Source: Arthrobacter_H rhombi
GTDB lineage: Bacteria; Actinomycetota; Actinomycetes; Actinomycetales; Micrococcaceae
DNA length: 64,000 nucleotides
Direction: 5' to 3'
Assembly: GCF_039526245.1 (NCBI RefSeq)
Contig: NZ_BAAAIV010000006.1
Coordinates: 90,802-154,801 of the forward strand
Part shown: positions 45,738-53,830 of the stretch, one piece after another
Position numbering within the stretch: the first letter of the stretch is position 1
Layout of the letters: every line of letters starts with the position of its first letter
Translations under genes and position numbers: made by a program
The notes under the pieces: generated by a model
Databases searched by the model: none
What the model was told of the DNA's origin: nothing
Seen by the model: the letters and a program-made list of their open reading frames with translations, nothing else

Positions 45738-46667
45738 CTACTTGACCGTGAAGGTCTTGGAGTCCTGGCTCAGCCGCTTCGCATCGTTCTGTTTCTGCCC
45801 CCACACGGCCAGCGTGTAGGTACCGGGCTTCAGGTCGGTGGACATCTGGTATTCATTGTCTGCGAGCTGGCCGGCGCCCACAGTCAACGAACCGCCGTCG
45901 ACCCGGGTTGCCTTGCCAGCGACCTCTTTCTTGAGCAACCACCGGGTACCGCCCGGAAAAGTTGCCGAGACCCCGTGGATCGTGATCTTGCCCGCGGTGA
46001 GCACGGCATCCTGCTGCGGGTCGATGATCCAGATGGGCGCCTGCAAGGACGCATCGCGTTGCAGGGGCCCAGACAACGTCACGTGGCCAAACGCGTTGTA
46101 GCCCGCATGCCCGTCCACCAGGATTTCCACACTGGCCGGCGTATTCGGGCTCAACAGCCCGGAGGACGACGCAGCCGCAGTCGCCGTGTAGACCAGCTGC
46201 TGGATCGCGCGTTCAGCCAGCCCTGCGTCGACACGTCGCGAGAAGGCGTCGGCCGAGATGTCCACCGTGATCACGTTGCCCGAACTGATGGAGGTGCCGA
46301 TGCGGGAGGCCTTGCTCCACAGGTTGAAGTAGTCCGGGTCGCTGGGCTGTTTTTCGGTGAGGTATTTGATGGCCGTCGTGACCGGGTCGCCCTGGTCCTC
46401 GGGCTTGGTGTACTGCCGGTACAGGTAAACGGTCGAATCGCGTTCGCCCAGCCAGTAGACCGGTGACAGCCGGGGGGCGCTGAGCGTCTCCATGGGTGCC
46501 GCCCTGCCCTGGCTGGAGACTGCAGGGGCCTGGGTGGAGGCCTCTGGCATGCTGCTGGTGGACCCCGCCGGCGCTCCAACACAGGCCGCCAAGGTCCCGA
46601 GCGTTGCCATCGCAGCCAACATGGCCAGGCGCATTCTGGTGCGTTGGCTCAGGGGTGGAACGGTCAC
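45738..46667 (-). CDS. Lipoprotein with GerMN and Gmad2 domains
   Basis: The 309-residue protein has a lipoprotein signal: a basic n-region (SQRTRMR), a hydrophobic stretch and lipobox LAAC near residue 29. After a Ser/Thr/Pro-rich linker, a GerMN-type domain spans about residues 70-205 (VYLYRQYT..., AIQQLVYTAT, VEILVDG). A Gmad2-type Ig-like domain fills the C-terminus (PQQDAVLTAGKITIHGVSATFPGGTRWLL to LAVWGQKQNDAKRL). I chose GTG 46667 because AAGGA lies 5-6 nt upstream; an ATG at 46634 is the alternative. GerMN proteins act in spores in Bacillus, but this lineage does not sporulate, so a cell-envelope role is inferred. Confidence 0.8.
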   Translation of the reverse strand: MTVPPLSQRTRMRLAMLAAMATLGTLAACVGAPAGSTSSMPEASTQAPAVSSQGRAAPMETLSAPRLSPVYWLGERDSTVYLYRQYTKPEDQGDPVTTAIKYLTEKQPSDPDYFNLWSKASRIGTSISSGNVITVDISADAFSRRVDAGLAERAIQQLVYTATAAASSSGLLSPNTPASVEILVDGHAGYNAFGHVTLSGPLQRDASLQAPIWIIDPQQDAVLTAGKITIHGVSATFPGGTRWLLKKEVAGKATRVDGGSLTVGAGQLADNEYQMSTDLKPGTYTLAVWGQKQNDAKRLSQDSKTFTVK

Positions 46668-46846
46668 GGGAATCCTTGAGTGGGTGAAGTCAGGGGTCGG
46701 CTTTCGGGCGCGCTTGCACCTGACCGACCATTTAGCTTGGCACACGCCGGCAGGCAGTGGGCACCCCCGGGGGCATCAAATGCCGGACTGTTGCAGGACC
46801 GATATATACAGTTGCATGAATAACGGAGCCCTCTGGGGACGTCCCG

Positions 46847-46852
46847 TAGGAT
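46847..46852 (+). promoter_or_regulatory. Possible -10 box (TAGGAT) for phoH operon
   Basis: TAGGAT in the 263-nt gap before phoH would start transcription near 46859, with a leader of about 70 nt. The rest of the gap contains an A/T-rich patch (GATATATACA at 46801) that may belong to the divergent lipoprotein promoter. Confidence 0.4.
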
Positions 46853-46930
46853 GGTAACGCGCCGGATGGCCACCCATCATCGGCCCCGACGCACGAAACC
46901 ACCACGGTAACGGGAGGACAGCCCACCAGG

Positions 46931-48058
46931 ATGACCGACGAGGACAACAACACCGCTCCGGATGCCACCGACGGCACGGTGATCACGTTTTCCAGCACCG
47001 AGCAGATGGTCGCCTCATTGGGCGCCAACGACGAGGTGCTGCGCATCTTGCAAGGCATCTACCCATTGGCCGAACTGCATGTGCGCGGCAACGAACTGCG
47101 TATCACCGGCGATCCCGGACAAGCCTCGCGCGCCGAGCACGTCGTCCAGGAGGCCCGCGGGTTGGCCACGAAGGGCACTCGCGTGTCGGCCCAGCTCGTC
47201 GAGCAACTGGTGCGCATGGTCGATGCGGAAGGTTCCGTCCGGTCCTCGGGCCCCGCAACGTTTGGGCTGAACATCCTCTCCGGCCGAGGCAAGAAGATCC
47301 GGCCCAAGACGGTGAACCAGAAAGCCTACGTCGATGCCATCGACGCCAACACCGTCATCTTCGGCATCGGCCCCGCCGGCACCGGCAAGACCTATCTGGC
47401 CATGGCCAAGGCCGTCCAGGCGCTGCAGGCCAAGGAGGTCAACCGGATCATCCTCACCCGTCCGGCCGTCGAGGCGGGGGAGAAGTTGGGATTCCTGCCC
47501 GGCACGCTCACGGACAAGATCGACCCCTATCTGCGCCCGCTCTACGACGCCCTGCATGACATGATCGACCCCGAATCCATCCCGCGCCTCATTGCCGCCG
47601 GGACCATCGAAGTCGCCCCGCTGGCCTACATGCGGGGGCGGACACTGAACGACGCGTTCATCATCCTGGACGAGGCACAGAACACGACGCCGGAACAAAT
47701 GAAGATGTTCCTCACCCGCCTGGGATTCGGCTCCCGGATCGTCGTCACCGGTGACGTGACCCAGGTGGACCTCCCCGGCGGTTCGCGCTCGGGTTTGAAG
47801 GTCGTTTCGGAAATCCTCGACTCCGTCGACGACATCGCCTTCTGCCAGCTCGACGCCACCGACGTCGTCCGCCACCGGCTCGTCGGCGACATCGTCACCG
47901 CTTATGAGCGCTGGTCTGCTGCGGCGGAAACGAATCCCGAGGCGGCGCGTCGACGCGCAGCCAAGACCAACAACGTCGCTGCACGTGAGCGGATGGAAGC
48001 CCGTCGCCAGCGTGCCTCGCAACCAGGCATGCAGCCCACCACGGATCCGGAGTCCTGA
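46931..48058 (+). CDS. PhoH-like ATPase (PhoH2/YbeZ type)
   Basis: The 375-residue P-loop ATPase has an N-terminal KH-like region (residues 20-110), then Walker A GPAGTGKTYLA near residue 148, RPAVEAGEKLGFLPG, Walker B FIILDEAQNTTPEQMK and the sensor VVTGDVTQVDLP. This is the YbeZ/PhoH family that acts with YbeY in ribosome and RNA quality control. It is followed at once by ybeY, a CBS protein and era, a strongly conserved rRNA-maturation operon. The C-terminal 40 residues are Arg/Ala-rich. Confidence 0.92.
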   Translation: MTDEDNNTAPDATDGTVITFSSTEQMVASLGANDEVLRILQGIYPLAELHVRGNELRITGDPGQASRAEHVVQEARGLATKGTRVSAQLVEQLVRMVDAEGSVRSSGPATFGLNILSGRGKKIRPKTVNQKAYVDAIDANTVIFGIGPAGTGKTYLAMAKAVQALQAKEVNRIILTRPAVEAGEKLGFLPGTLTDKIDPYLRPLYDALHDMIDPESIPRLIAAGTIEVAPLAYMRGRTLNDAFIILDEAQNTTPEQMKMFLTRLGFGSRIVVTGDVTQVDLPGGSRSGLKVVSEILDSVDDIAFCQLDATDVVRHRLVGDIVTAYERWSAAAETNPEAARRRAAKTNNVAARERMEARRQRASQPGMQPTTDPES

Positions 48059-48062
48059 GTCC

Positions 48063-48536
48063 ATGAGCATCGAAGTCAACAACGAATCGGGCGTGGACGC
48101 CGACCTCGAGGAGCTCTCGCGGCTCGGGCGGCACATCCTGGACGCCCTGTATGTCCATCCCCAGGCCGAAGCCTCGATCATCCTGGTGGACGAGGCAGCC
48201 ATTGAACGCCTGCACATTGACTGGATGGACCTCGAGGGTCCCACCGATGTGATGTCCTTCCCCATGGACGAGTTGCGCCCCGGTAGTCCGTCTTCGACCA
48301 GCCCTGCCGGCATGCTCGGCGACATCGTCATCTGCCCGCAGGTGGCCGCCGGTCAGGCGAAGCGAGGTGGACACTCCACGGCCGACGAGATCCTGCTGCT
48401 GGCCACCCATGGAATGCTGCACCTGCTCGGCTACGACCATGAGGAGCCCGACGAGAAGGAAGAGATGTTCTCGCTGCAGCGCGCCCTGCTGGAATCGTTC
48501 CTCGGTCGGGACGCGCCGCGCGAGACCACCGAATGA
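48063..48536 (+). CDS. ybeY: Endoribonuclease YbeY
   Basis: This zinc-dependent RNase matures the 16S rRNA 3' end. The catalytic motif HGMLHLLGYDH (about residues 119-129) has all three metal His and the catalytic Arg region upstream; TDVMSFPMDE is the second conserved block. The length is 157 residues. The ATG at 48063 lies 4 nt after the phoH stop, and the end overlaps the following ATG (ATGA). Confidence 0.95.
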   Translation: MSIEVNNESGVDADLEELSRLGRHILDALYVHPQAEASIILVDEAAIERLHIDWMDLEGPTDVMSFPMDELRPGSPSSTSPAGMLGDIVICPQVAAGQAKRGGHSTADEILLLATHGMLHLLGYDHEEPDEKEEMFSLQRALLESFLGRDAPRETTE

Positions 48537-49858
48537 TCGCCGCGCTCCTCCTCATCCTGGCGCTGGCCTTCGTCTGCTGTGCAGCGATCCTGACCGCCGC
48601 CGAGGCAGCCTTTCTGGTCCTGCCGCGCCAAGAGGCCGAGGACATGCTGGCCGAACGGCCCCGCAAGAACCTGCGGGCCATCCTGGCGGAGCCCACCGCG
48701 CACACCCACGCCGTCCGCTTTTGGCGGATCTGGTTCGAGACCGCCGGTGCGGTGGCCATTGCCCTGCTCTACCACGACCTGCTGGAGAACATCTGGCTGG
48801 CGGGACTCCTGGCCACCGTCACCATGGCCGCCGTCGGATTCGTCCTCGTTGGAGTATCGCCGCGGCGGTACGGGCGCGTACGCAGCAGCAGCGTCGTCGT
48901 GTTGACCGCACCTCTGGTCCGGGTGCTGCGCATGGCGCTGGGTCCGATCCCCGGATGGCTGGTACGTGCCGGTAGCAGTGTCGCGAAGGATGCTCCTGTC
49001 CAGGAGGAGGCGTTCTTCACCGAGGAGCTCTTCCGTGACATGGTCGACCGTGCGCACGAGGCGGACATCATCGAAGATGTTGAAGCCGACCTCATCCACT
49101 CAGTGTTCGAACTGGGGGATACCCGGGTCCGTGCTGTCATGGTCCCGCGGACCGACATGGTCACCGTTGACTACGGGACCACTCTTTCGGCGGCTATGAG
49201 CCTGTTCCTGCGTTCGGGGTGCTCACGCATTCCCGTCATCCGGGACAACCCCGACCAGATCGTCGGCATCGTCTACCTCAAGGACATCGCTGCCCGACTG
49301 CATTCCCGCCCCGGGGATGAGCACACCGTCGAGCAGGTGTGCCGCGACGTCCGCTACGTCCCGGAGTCGAAGTCAGTTGCGGAACTGCTCCAGGAACTCC
49401 AGCGCGAGTCCACCCACGTGGCCATCGTGATCGACGAATACGGCGGCACCGCGGGTCTGGTCACGCTCGAGGACCTCATCGAGGAGATCGTCGGCGAGAT
49501 CGACGACGAGTACGACGACTCCTCCGTGGAGTCGGAGGAACTCGAGGACGGTGTCTTCCGGGTCAGCGCCCGGATGGGCATCGACGATTTCGCCGAACTC
49601 TTCGACCGCCGCATCGATGACGACGAGGTGGATAGTGTCGGCGGCCTGCTGGCCAAGACGCTGGGCCGCGTGCCGATCGTCGGTTCCGAGGTCACCGTCG
49701 ACGGCATCCGGATCCATGCCGAACGGCTCGCCGGGCGCCGCAACCGCATCGGCTACGTATTGGCCTGGGTCGACGAATACCCCGAGGCCGCAGACAATGA
49801 TGAGGGATCGTTGGGCCGTCTGGCCGCAGAAGACGTCCCCCGCGACAGCAAGGACTGA
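48533..49858 (+). CDS. Hemolysin-family CNNM/CBS/CorC_HlyC membrane protein
   Basis: The 441-residue protein has a DUF21/CNNM transmembrane domain in the first ~150 residues, a CBS pair at about 205-325 (VMVPRTDMVTVDYGTTLSAA...SRIPVIRDN...IVGIVYLKDI) and a C-terminal CorC_HlyC domain at about 345-430 (FRVSARMGIDDFAELF...VGGLLAKTLGRVP). Such proteins are linked to Mg/Co efflux. The name hemolysin is historical. It overlaps ybeY and is followed by era after 4 nt, as in other actinobacteria. Confidence 0.9.
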   Translation: MIAALLLILALAFVCCAAILTAAEAAFLVLPRQEAEDMLAERPRKNLRAILAEPTAHTHAVRFWRIWFETAGAVAIALLYHDLLENIWLAGLLATVTMAAVGFVLVGVSPRRYGRVRSSSVVVLTAPLVRVLRMALGPIPGWLVRAGSSVAKDAPVQEEAFFTEELFRDMVDRAHEADIIEDVEADLIHSVFELGDTRVRAVMVPRTDMVTVDYGTTLSAAMSLFLRSGCSRIPVIRDNPDQIVGIVYLKDIAARLHSRPGDEHTVEQVCRDVRYVPESKSVAELLQELQRESTHVAIVIDEYGGTAGLVTLEDLIEEIVGEIDDEYDDSSVESEELEDGVFRVSARMGIDDFAELFDRRIDDDEVDSVGGLLAKTLGRVPIVGSEVTVDGIRIHAERLAGRRNRIGYVLAWVDEYPEAADNDEGSLGRLAAEDVPRDSKD

Positions 49859-49862
49859 ACCC

Positions 49863-51032
49863 ATGGCAGAACAGAAGCCCCGGAACAACGGCGCCCCACG
49901 ACGCGGCCCGGGCGGCAAAGCGCCCGGCAAGACGCCCGGGAAGGCGCCCGGTGCAGCCGCACGGCGTGCACCGAAGAATAGCCACGGCGCGGGCCAGCGT
50001 CCCCCGGCGGCATCGGCGGCAGGCAAGAAGGCCCATACCTCCGACTCCGTGGTGCGCGAGCCCCAGGTGGGCCCGTCCAGCACCGGGAACGCGCTGGCCC
50101 GTGAATGGCCGGACACGTTCCGTGCCGGCTTCACCTCCTTCGTGGGCCGGCCCAACGCGGGGAAATCCACGTTGACCAACGCCCTGGTCGGCCAGAAGAT
50201 CGCGATCACCTCGGCCAAGCCACAGACCACCCGCCACACCATCCGCGGGATCGTCCACCGCGACGACGCCCAGCTGGTGCTGGTCGACACCCCCGGGTTG
50301 CACCGACCCCGCACCCTGCTCGGGCAGCGGTTGAACGACCTGGTCGCCGAGACGCTGTCCGAAGTCGACGCGATCGGCTTCTGCATCCCGGCCAACGAGA
50401 AGATCGGCCCCGGCGATCGCTTCATCGCCACCCAATTGGCCCAATTGCGGCGCAAGCCGATCGTCGCCATCGTGACCAAGGCCGACCTGGTGGACCGCTC
50501 CGAGTTGGCCCGGCAACTGGTCGCCGTGACGGAGCTGGGAGCCGAGACCCTCGGCGAGGGGGGATGGGCCGCCGTCGTCCCGGTTTCCGCGACCGGTGAC
50601 TTCCAGGTCGAAGCAGTGTCCGATGTGCTGGCCGCCGCCATGCCGCTGTCGCCGCCGCTGTATCCCGACGGTGAACTCACCGACGAGCCCGAGGCGATCA
50701 TGATCGCCGAGCTCATCCGCGAGGCAGCCCTGGAAGGGGTGCGCGATGAGCTGCCGCACTCGTTGGCCGTCGTCGTGGAGGAGATCATCCCGCGTGAAGG
50801 CCGGCCGGAAGACAACCCCCTGCTGGACATCCACGTGAACCTCTTCGTGGAGCGTTCCTCGCAGAAGGCGATCGTCATCGGCCGCGCCGGGGCCCGGCTG
50901 CGGGAGGTCGGGACCAACGCCCGCAAGGGCATCGAGGCGCTCATGGGCACCCGGGTCTACCTGGACCTGCACGTGAAGATCGCCAAGGAGTGGCAGCGCG
51001 ACCCCAAGCAGCTCGGTCGGCTCGGATTCTAG
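49863..51032 (+). CDS. era: GTPase Era with basic N-terminal extension
   Basis: Era binds the 16S rRNA 3' end during 30S maturation. G motifs are intact: G1 GRPNAGKST (near residue 97), G2 TTRHTIRG, G3 DTPGLHRP, G4 TKAD and G5 SAT. A KH domain follows (IVIGRAGARLREVGTNARKGIE). At 389 residues it is about 85 longer than E. coli Era: the first ~80 residues are Lys/Pro/Gly/Ala-rich with PGK repeats and are probably disordered and RNA-binding. A shorter start inside this tail is possible, but ATG 49863 is 4 nt from the previous stop. Confidence 0.93.
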   Translation: MAEQKPRNNGAPRRGPGGKAPGKTPGKAPGAAARRAPKNSHGAGQRPPAASAAGKKAHTSDSVVREPQVGPSSTGNALAREWPDTFRAGFTSFVGRPNAGKSTLTNALVGQKIAITSAKPQTTRHTIRGIVHRDDAQLVLVDTPGLHRPRTLLGQRLNDLVAETLSEVDAIGFCIPANEKIGPGDRFIATQLAQLRRKPIVAIVTKADLVDRSELARQLVAVTELGAETLGEGGWAAVVPVSATGDFQVEAVSDVLAAAMPLSPPLYPDGELTDEPEAIMIAELIREAALEGVRDELPHSLAVVVEEIIPREGRPEDNPLLDIHVNLFVERSSQKAIVIGRAGARLREVGTNARKGIEALMGTRVYLDLHVKIAKEWQRDPKQLGRLGF

Positions 51033-51063
51033 CCGGGGCAGGGTGCCAGATCACCGGTGCCGT

Positions 51064-51101
51064 GGGGTCCGGCGAAACATTAAGCACGTCCGGTGGACCC
51101 C
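51064..51101 (+). terminator. Hairpin after era
   Basis: GGGGTCC (51064-51070) pairs with GGACCCC (51095-51101) around a 24-nt loop. It lies about 30 nt past the era stop and just upstream of the leuA leader promoter. It has no U-tract. Confidence 0.35.
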
Positions 51102-51115
51102 GCGCCGCGGAATGC

Positions 51116-51121
51116 TAGGGT
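51116..51121 (+). promoter_or_regulatory. -10 box (TAGGGT) driving the leuA leader
   Basis: TAGGGT fits TANNNT and lies 7 nt before the leader ATG at 51129, giving a leaderless leader peptide, the same arrangement as at leuS. Confidence 0.5.
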
Positions 51122-51128
51122 GAGGACC

Positions 51129-51191
51129 ATGCATGCGGGAATCCTTCTACTAGGCAGCCGCGGCGGGACGAATCTGGACACCAGTCACTAG
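51129..51191 (+). CDS. leuA leader peptide with Leu-Leu-Leu run
   Basis: A 20-codon frame begins MHAGILLLG; the three leucines are encoded by CTT, CTA and CTA (51144-51152), all rare here. A fourth leucine uses CTG at 51174. The stop TAG (51189-51191) lies inside an arm of the downstream RNA structure. Leader peptides of this kind before leuA have been described in actinobacteria as part of LEU elements. Confidence 0.7.
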   Translation: MHAGILLLGSRGGTNLDTSH

Positions 51192-51262
51192 GGCCGACCC
51201 CCCGCTGCGGAGTTTCGTGCTGCCGGCCTGAATTTTCAACGACCACTGAAAAGGCCCCCTAG
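51158..51262 (+). promoter_or_regulatory. Candidate LEU-type element: pseudoknot reaching the leuA ribosome-binding site
   Basis: Stem 1 pairs CCGCGGCGGG (51158-51167) with CCCGCTGCGG (51201-51210), ten pairs with one G-U, starting 6 nt after the Leu codon run. Within its loop, CTAGGG (51188-51193) plus CC pairs with CCCTAG (51257-51262) plus GG (51253-51254), an H-type pseudoknot. The second stem includes GG of the AAAAGG Shine-Dalgarno and ends 4 nt before the leuA ATG. No terminator is present, so translational control is likely: stalling at Leu codons would break stem 1. Confidence 0.6.
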
Positions 51263-51266
51263 AACC

Positions 51267-53015
51267 ATGCAGAACATGCAAAAAACCTCCGGAATGCCCG
51301 TGAACAAGTACGTCCCGTTCCAGGACCAGATCACCGTCGAGCTGCCGGACCGCACGTGGCCGGACCAGGTCATCACCCAGGCACCGCGCTGGTGCGCCGT
51401 GGACCTGCGCGACGGAAACCAGGCCCTGATCGATCCGATGAGCCCCGAACGCAAGCACCAGATGTTCGACCTGCTGGTGCGGATGGGCTTCAAGGAGATC
51501 GAGGTCGGCTTCCCCTCGGCCTCCCAGACGGACTTCGACTTCGTCCGCCAGCTGATCGAACGCGACCGCATCCCCGAAGACGTCACCATCCAGGTCCTGA
51601 CGCAGTCCCGCGAACACCTGATCGAGCGCACCTACGAGGCCCTCGAAGGCGCCAAGCAGGCGATCGTCCACCTCTACAACTCCACGTCGGTGCTCCAGCG
51701 CCGCGTCGTGTTCAACCAGGACCAGGACGGTATCGTGGACATCGCCCTCACCGGTGCCCGGCTGTGCAAGAAGTACGAGGAACAGCTCACCGGTACCCGG
51801 ATCACCTACGAGTACTCGCCCGAGTCCTACACCGGCACCGAACTGGAATTCGCCCAGCGCATCTCCGACGCCGTGGCCGAGGTCCTCGAGGCCTCGCCGG
51901 AGAACAAGATGATCCTGAACCTGCCGGCCACGGTGGAAATGGCGACGCCCAACGTCTACGCCGACTCCATCGAGTGGATGCACCGCAACCTGGAACACCG
52001 CGATTCGATCATCCTCTCGCTGCACCCCCACAACGACCGGGGGACCGGGGTCGCCGCCGCCGAACTGGGCTACATGGCCGGCGCCGACCGGATCGAAGGA
52101 TGCCTGTTCGGCAACGGGGAACGCACCGGCAACGTGGACCTGGTGACCCTGGGGATGAACCTCTTCGGCCAGGGCATCGACCCGATGATCGACTTCTCCG
52201 ACATGGACGAGATCCGCAGGACCGTCGAATACTGCAACCAGCTGCCCGTCCCGGAGCGTTCGCCCTACGGTGGCGACCTGGTCTTCACCGCCTTCTCCGG
52301 CTCCCACCAGGACGCCATCAAGAAGGGCTTCGAGCAGATGGAGCGCGATGCCGCCGCAGCCGGCAAGGGCATCAACGACATCCCGTGGGCCGTCCCGTAC
52401 CTGCCCATCGACCCGCAGGACATCGGCCGCTCCTATGAGGCGGTCATCCGCGTGAACTCCCAGTCCGGCAAGGGCGGGGTCGCCTACGTGCTCAAGCACG
52501 ACCACAGCCTGGATCTGCCGCGCCGTGCCCAGATCGAATTCTCCGGGGTCATCCAGCGCATGGCGGAAGGCGACGGCGGGGAGATCAGTCCGGCGACCAT
52601 CTGGCAGCAGTTCCAGAACGAGTACCTGCCGGCCGACACCTTCGAGGGGCGCGCCTGGGGCCACTACCGGCTGGGGAACACCCGCACCCGCACCGATGAA
52701 GACGGGTCGTTCACGCTGGAGGCCCTGCTGGAGGCCGACGGCACGGTGCAGGAGCGCTCGGGTACCGGCAACGGCCCGATCAATGCGCTCGTGAACATCC
52801 TGGCCGCCGACGGCGTGGACCTGCGCGTGCTCGACTACACCGAACATGCGCTGAGCGAGGGCGGAACGGCCCAGGCCGCAGCCTATGTCGAATGTGCCGT
52901 CGGCGAACGCGTCCTGTGGGGCGTGGGCATCGACGCCAACACCACCACCGCCTCGCTGAAGGCCGTCATCTCGGCGGTCAACCGGGCCATCCTGGACGCC
53001 AACGCGGCAAAGTAG
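51267..53015 (+). CDS. leuA: 2-Isopropylmalate synthase LeuA
   Basis: It condenses acetyl-CoA with 2-oxoisovalerate, the first leucine-specific step, and is feedback-inhibited by leucine. The long actinobacterial form (582 residues) has the TIM-barrel catalytic part with LRDGNQALIDPM (near residue 47), the metal site SLHPHNDRGTGVAAAEL, and GCLFGNGERTGNVDLV. The linker and C-terminal LeuA regulatory domain follow from about residue 440 (GNGPINALVN). Possible starts are 51267, 51276 and 51294; I chose the first, closest to AAAAGG. Confidence 0.94.
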   Translation: MQNMQKTSGMPVNKYVPFQDQITVELPDRTWPDQVITQAPRWCAVDLRDGNQALIDPMSPERKHQMFDLLVRMGFKEIEVGFPSASQTDFDFVRQLIERDRIPEDVTIQVLTQSREHLIERTYEALEGAKQAIVHLYNSTSVLQRRVVFNQDQDGIVDIALTGARLCKKYEEQLTGTRITYEYSPESYTGTELEFAQRISDAVAEVLEASPENKMILNLPATVEMATPNVYADSIEWMHRNLEHRDSIILSLHPHNDRGTGVAAAELGYMAGADRIEGCLFGNGERTGNVDLVTLGMNLFGQGIDPMIDFSDMDEIRRTVEYCNQLPVPERSPYGGDLVFTAFSGSHQDAIKKGFEQMERDAAAAGKGINDIPWAVPYLPIDPQDIGRSYEAVIRVNSQSGKGGVAYVLKHDHSLDLPRRAQIEFSGVIQRMAEGDGGEISPATIWQQFQNEYLPADTFEGRAWGHYRLGNTRTRTDEDGSFTLEALLEADGTVQERSGTGNGPINALVNILAADGVDLRVLDYTEHALSEGGTAQAAAYVECAVGERVLWGVGIDANTTTASLKAVISAVNRAILDANAAK

Positions 53016-53062
53016 GCAGACGCCGCCGGTCGGCGGCGGGGTTCGGGGCGCGGCTTCTCTGG

Positions 53063-53068
53063 GATACT
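53063..53068 (+). promoter_or_regulatory. -10 box (GATACT) for leaderless recO
   Basis: GATACT lies 6 nt before the recO GTG, with no separate Shine-Dalgarno at usual spacing. Confidence 0.4.
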
Positions 53069-53074
53069 GGAGCC

Positions 53075-53827
53075 GTGCCCCGTTCCAGTTTTGCCGCCAA
53101 GTCCTACCGGACCCAGGGCCTCGTGTTGCGCACGCACAAGCTGGGGGAGGCAGACCGGATCATCGTGCTGTTGACCCCCGAGCATGGGCAGGTCCGTGCC
53201 GTGGCCAAGGGCGTGAGGCGCACCAGTTCCAAGATGGGGGCCACCCTTGAGCCGTTCATGTTCGTCGATGCCCAGCTGATCCGCGGGCGCAACCTGGACA
53301 TCATCACCCAGGCCCAGCTGCGCCACCCCTACGGCCAATCGCTCTCCCTGGACTACGCCCGCTATACCAGTGCCAGTGCGATGGCCGAGACCGCCGAACG
53401 CCTCACCGAGGCCGACACCGAATCCGCTGCACCGCAGTTCCGGCTGCTCCATGGGGCCATGGCGGCGATGGCCCGCGGGGCGCAGGACCCCGGGTTGCTG
53501 CTGGACTCGTACCTGCTGCGCGCCCTCTCCACTGCGGGGTGGGCGCCGAGCTTCACCGATTGCGTGCGGTGCGGCAAACCCGGACCGCACACTGCGCTGA
53601 ACATCCCGCTCGGTGGGGTGGTCTGCGCCGATTGCCGCCCCGCCGGTTCCAGCTCACCCGCCCCGGCGACCGTTTCGCTGCTGGCCGCCCTGCTGACCGG
53701 CGACTGGGAGCAGGCGCAGCACGCCGATGCCCCGGCCCGCAGGGAAGCTGCCGGTATGGTGGCGGGATACCTGCAATGGCATCTGGAACGGGTCGTCAAG
53801 TCCCTCAAACTCGTGGAAAGAATCTGA
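53075..53827 (+). CDS. recO: DNA repair protein RecO
   Basis: RecO anneals ssDNA and, with RecR, loads RecA onto SSB-coated gaps. The 250-residue protein has the N-terminal OB fold (YRTQGLVLRTHKLGEADRIIVLLTPEHGQVRAVAKGVR), a helical middle domain and a zinc site made by CVRCG and CADC (about residues 163-190). GTG 53075 is chosen because the OB fold starts 11 residues later. uppS begins 3 nt downstream. Confidence 0.92.
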   Translation: MPRSSFAAKSYRTQGLVLRTHKLGEADRIIVLLTPEHGQVRAVAKGVRRTSSKMGATLEPFMFVDAQLIRGRNLDIITQAQLRHPYGQSLSLDYARYTSASAMAETAERLTEADTESAAPQFRLLHGAMAAMARGAQDPGLLLDSYLLRALSTAGWAPSFTDCVRCGKPGPHTALNIPLGGVVCADCRPAGSSSPAPATVSLLAALLTGDWEQAQHADAPARREAAGMVAGYLQWHLERVVKSLKLVERI

Positions 53828-53830
53828 TTG

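Noticed and set aside
51150..52847. Minus-strand open frame (565 codons) opposite leuA
   Set aside because: LeuA is complete on the plus strand; the antisense product is rich in repeats of Val, Gly, Asp and His and has no recognisable motif.
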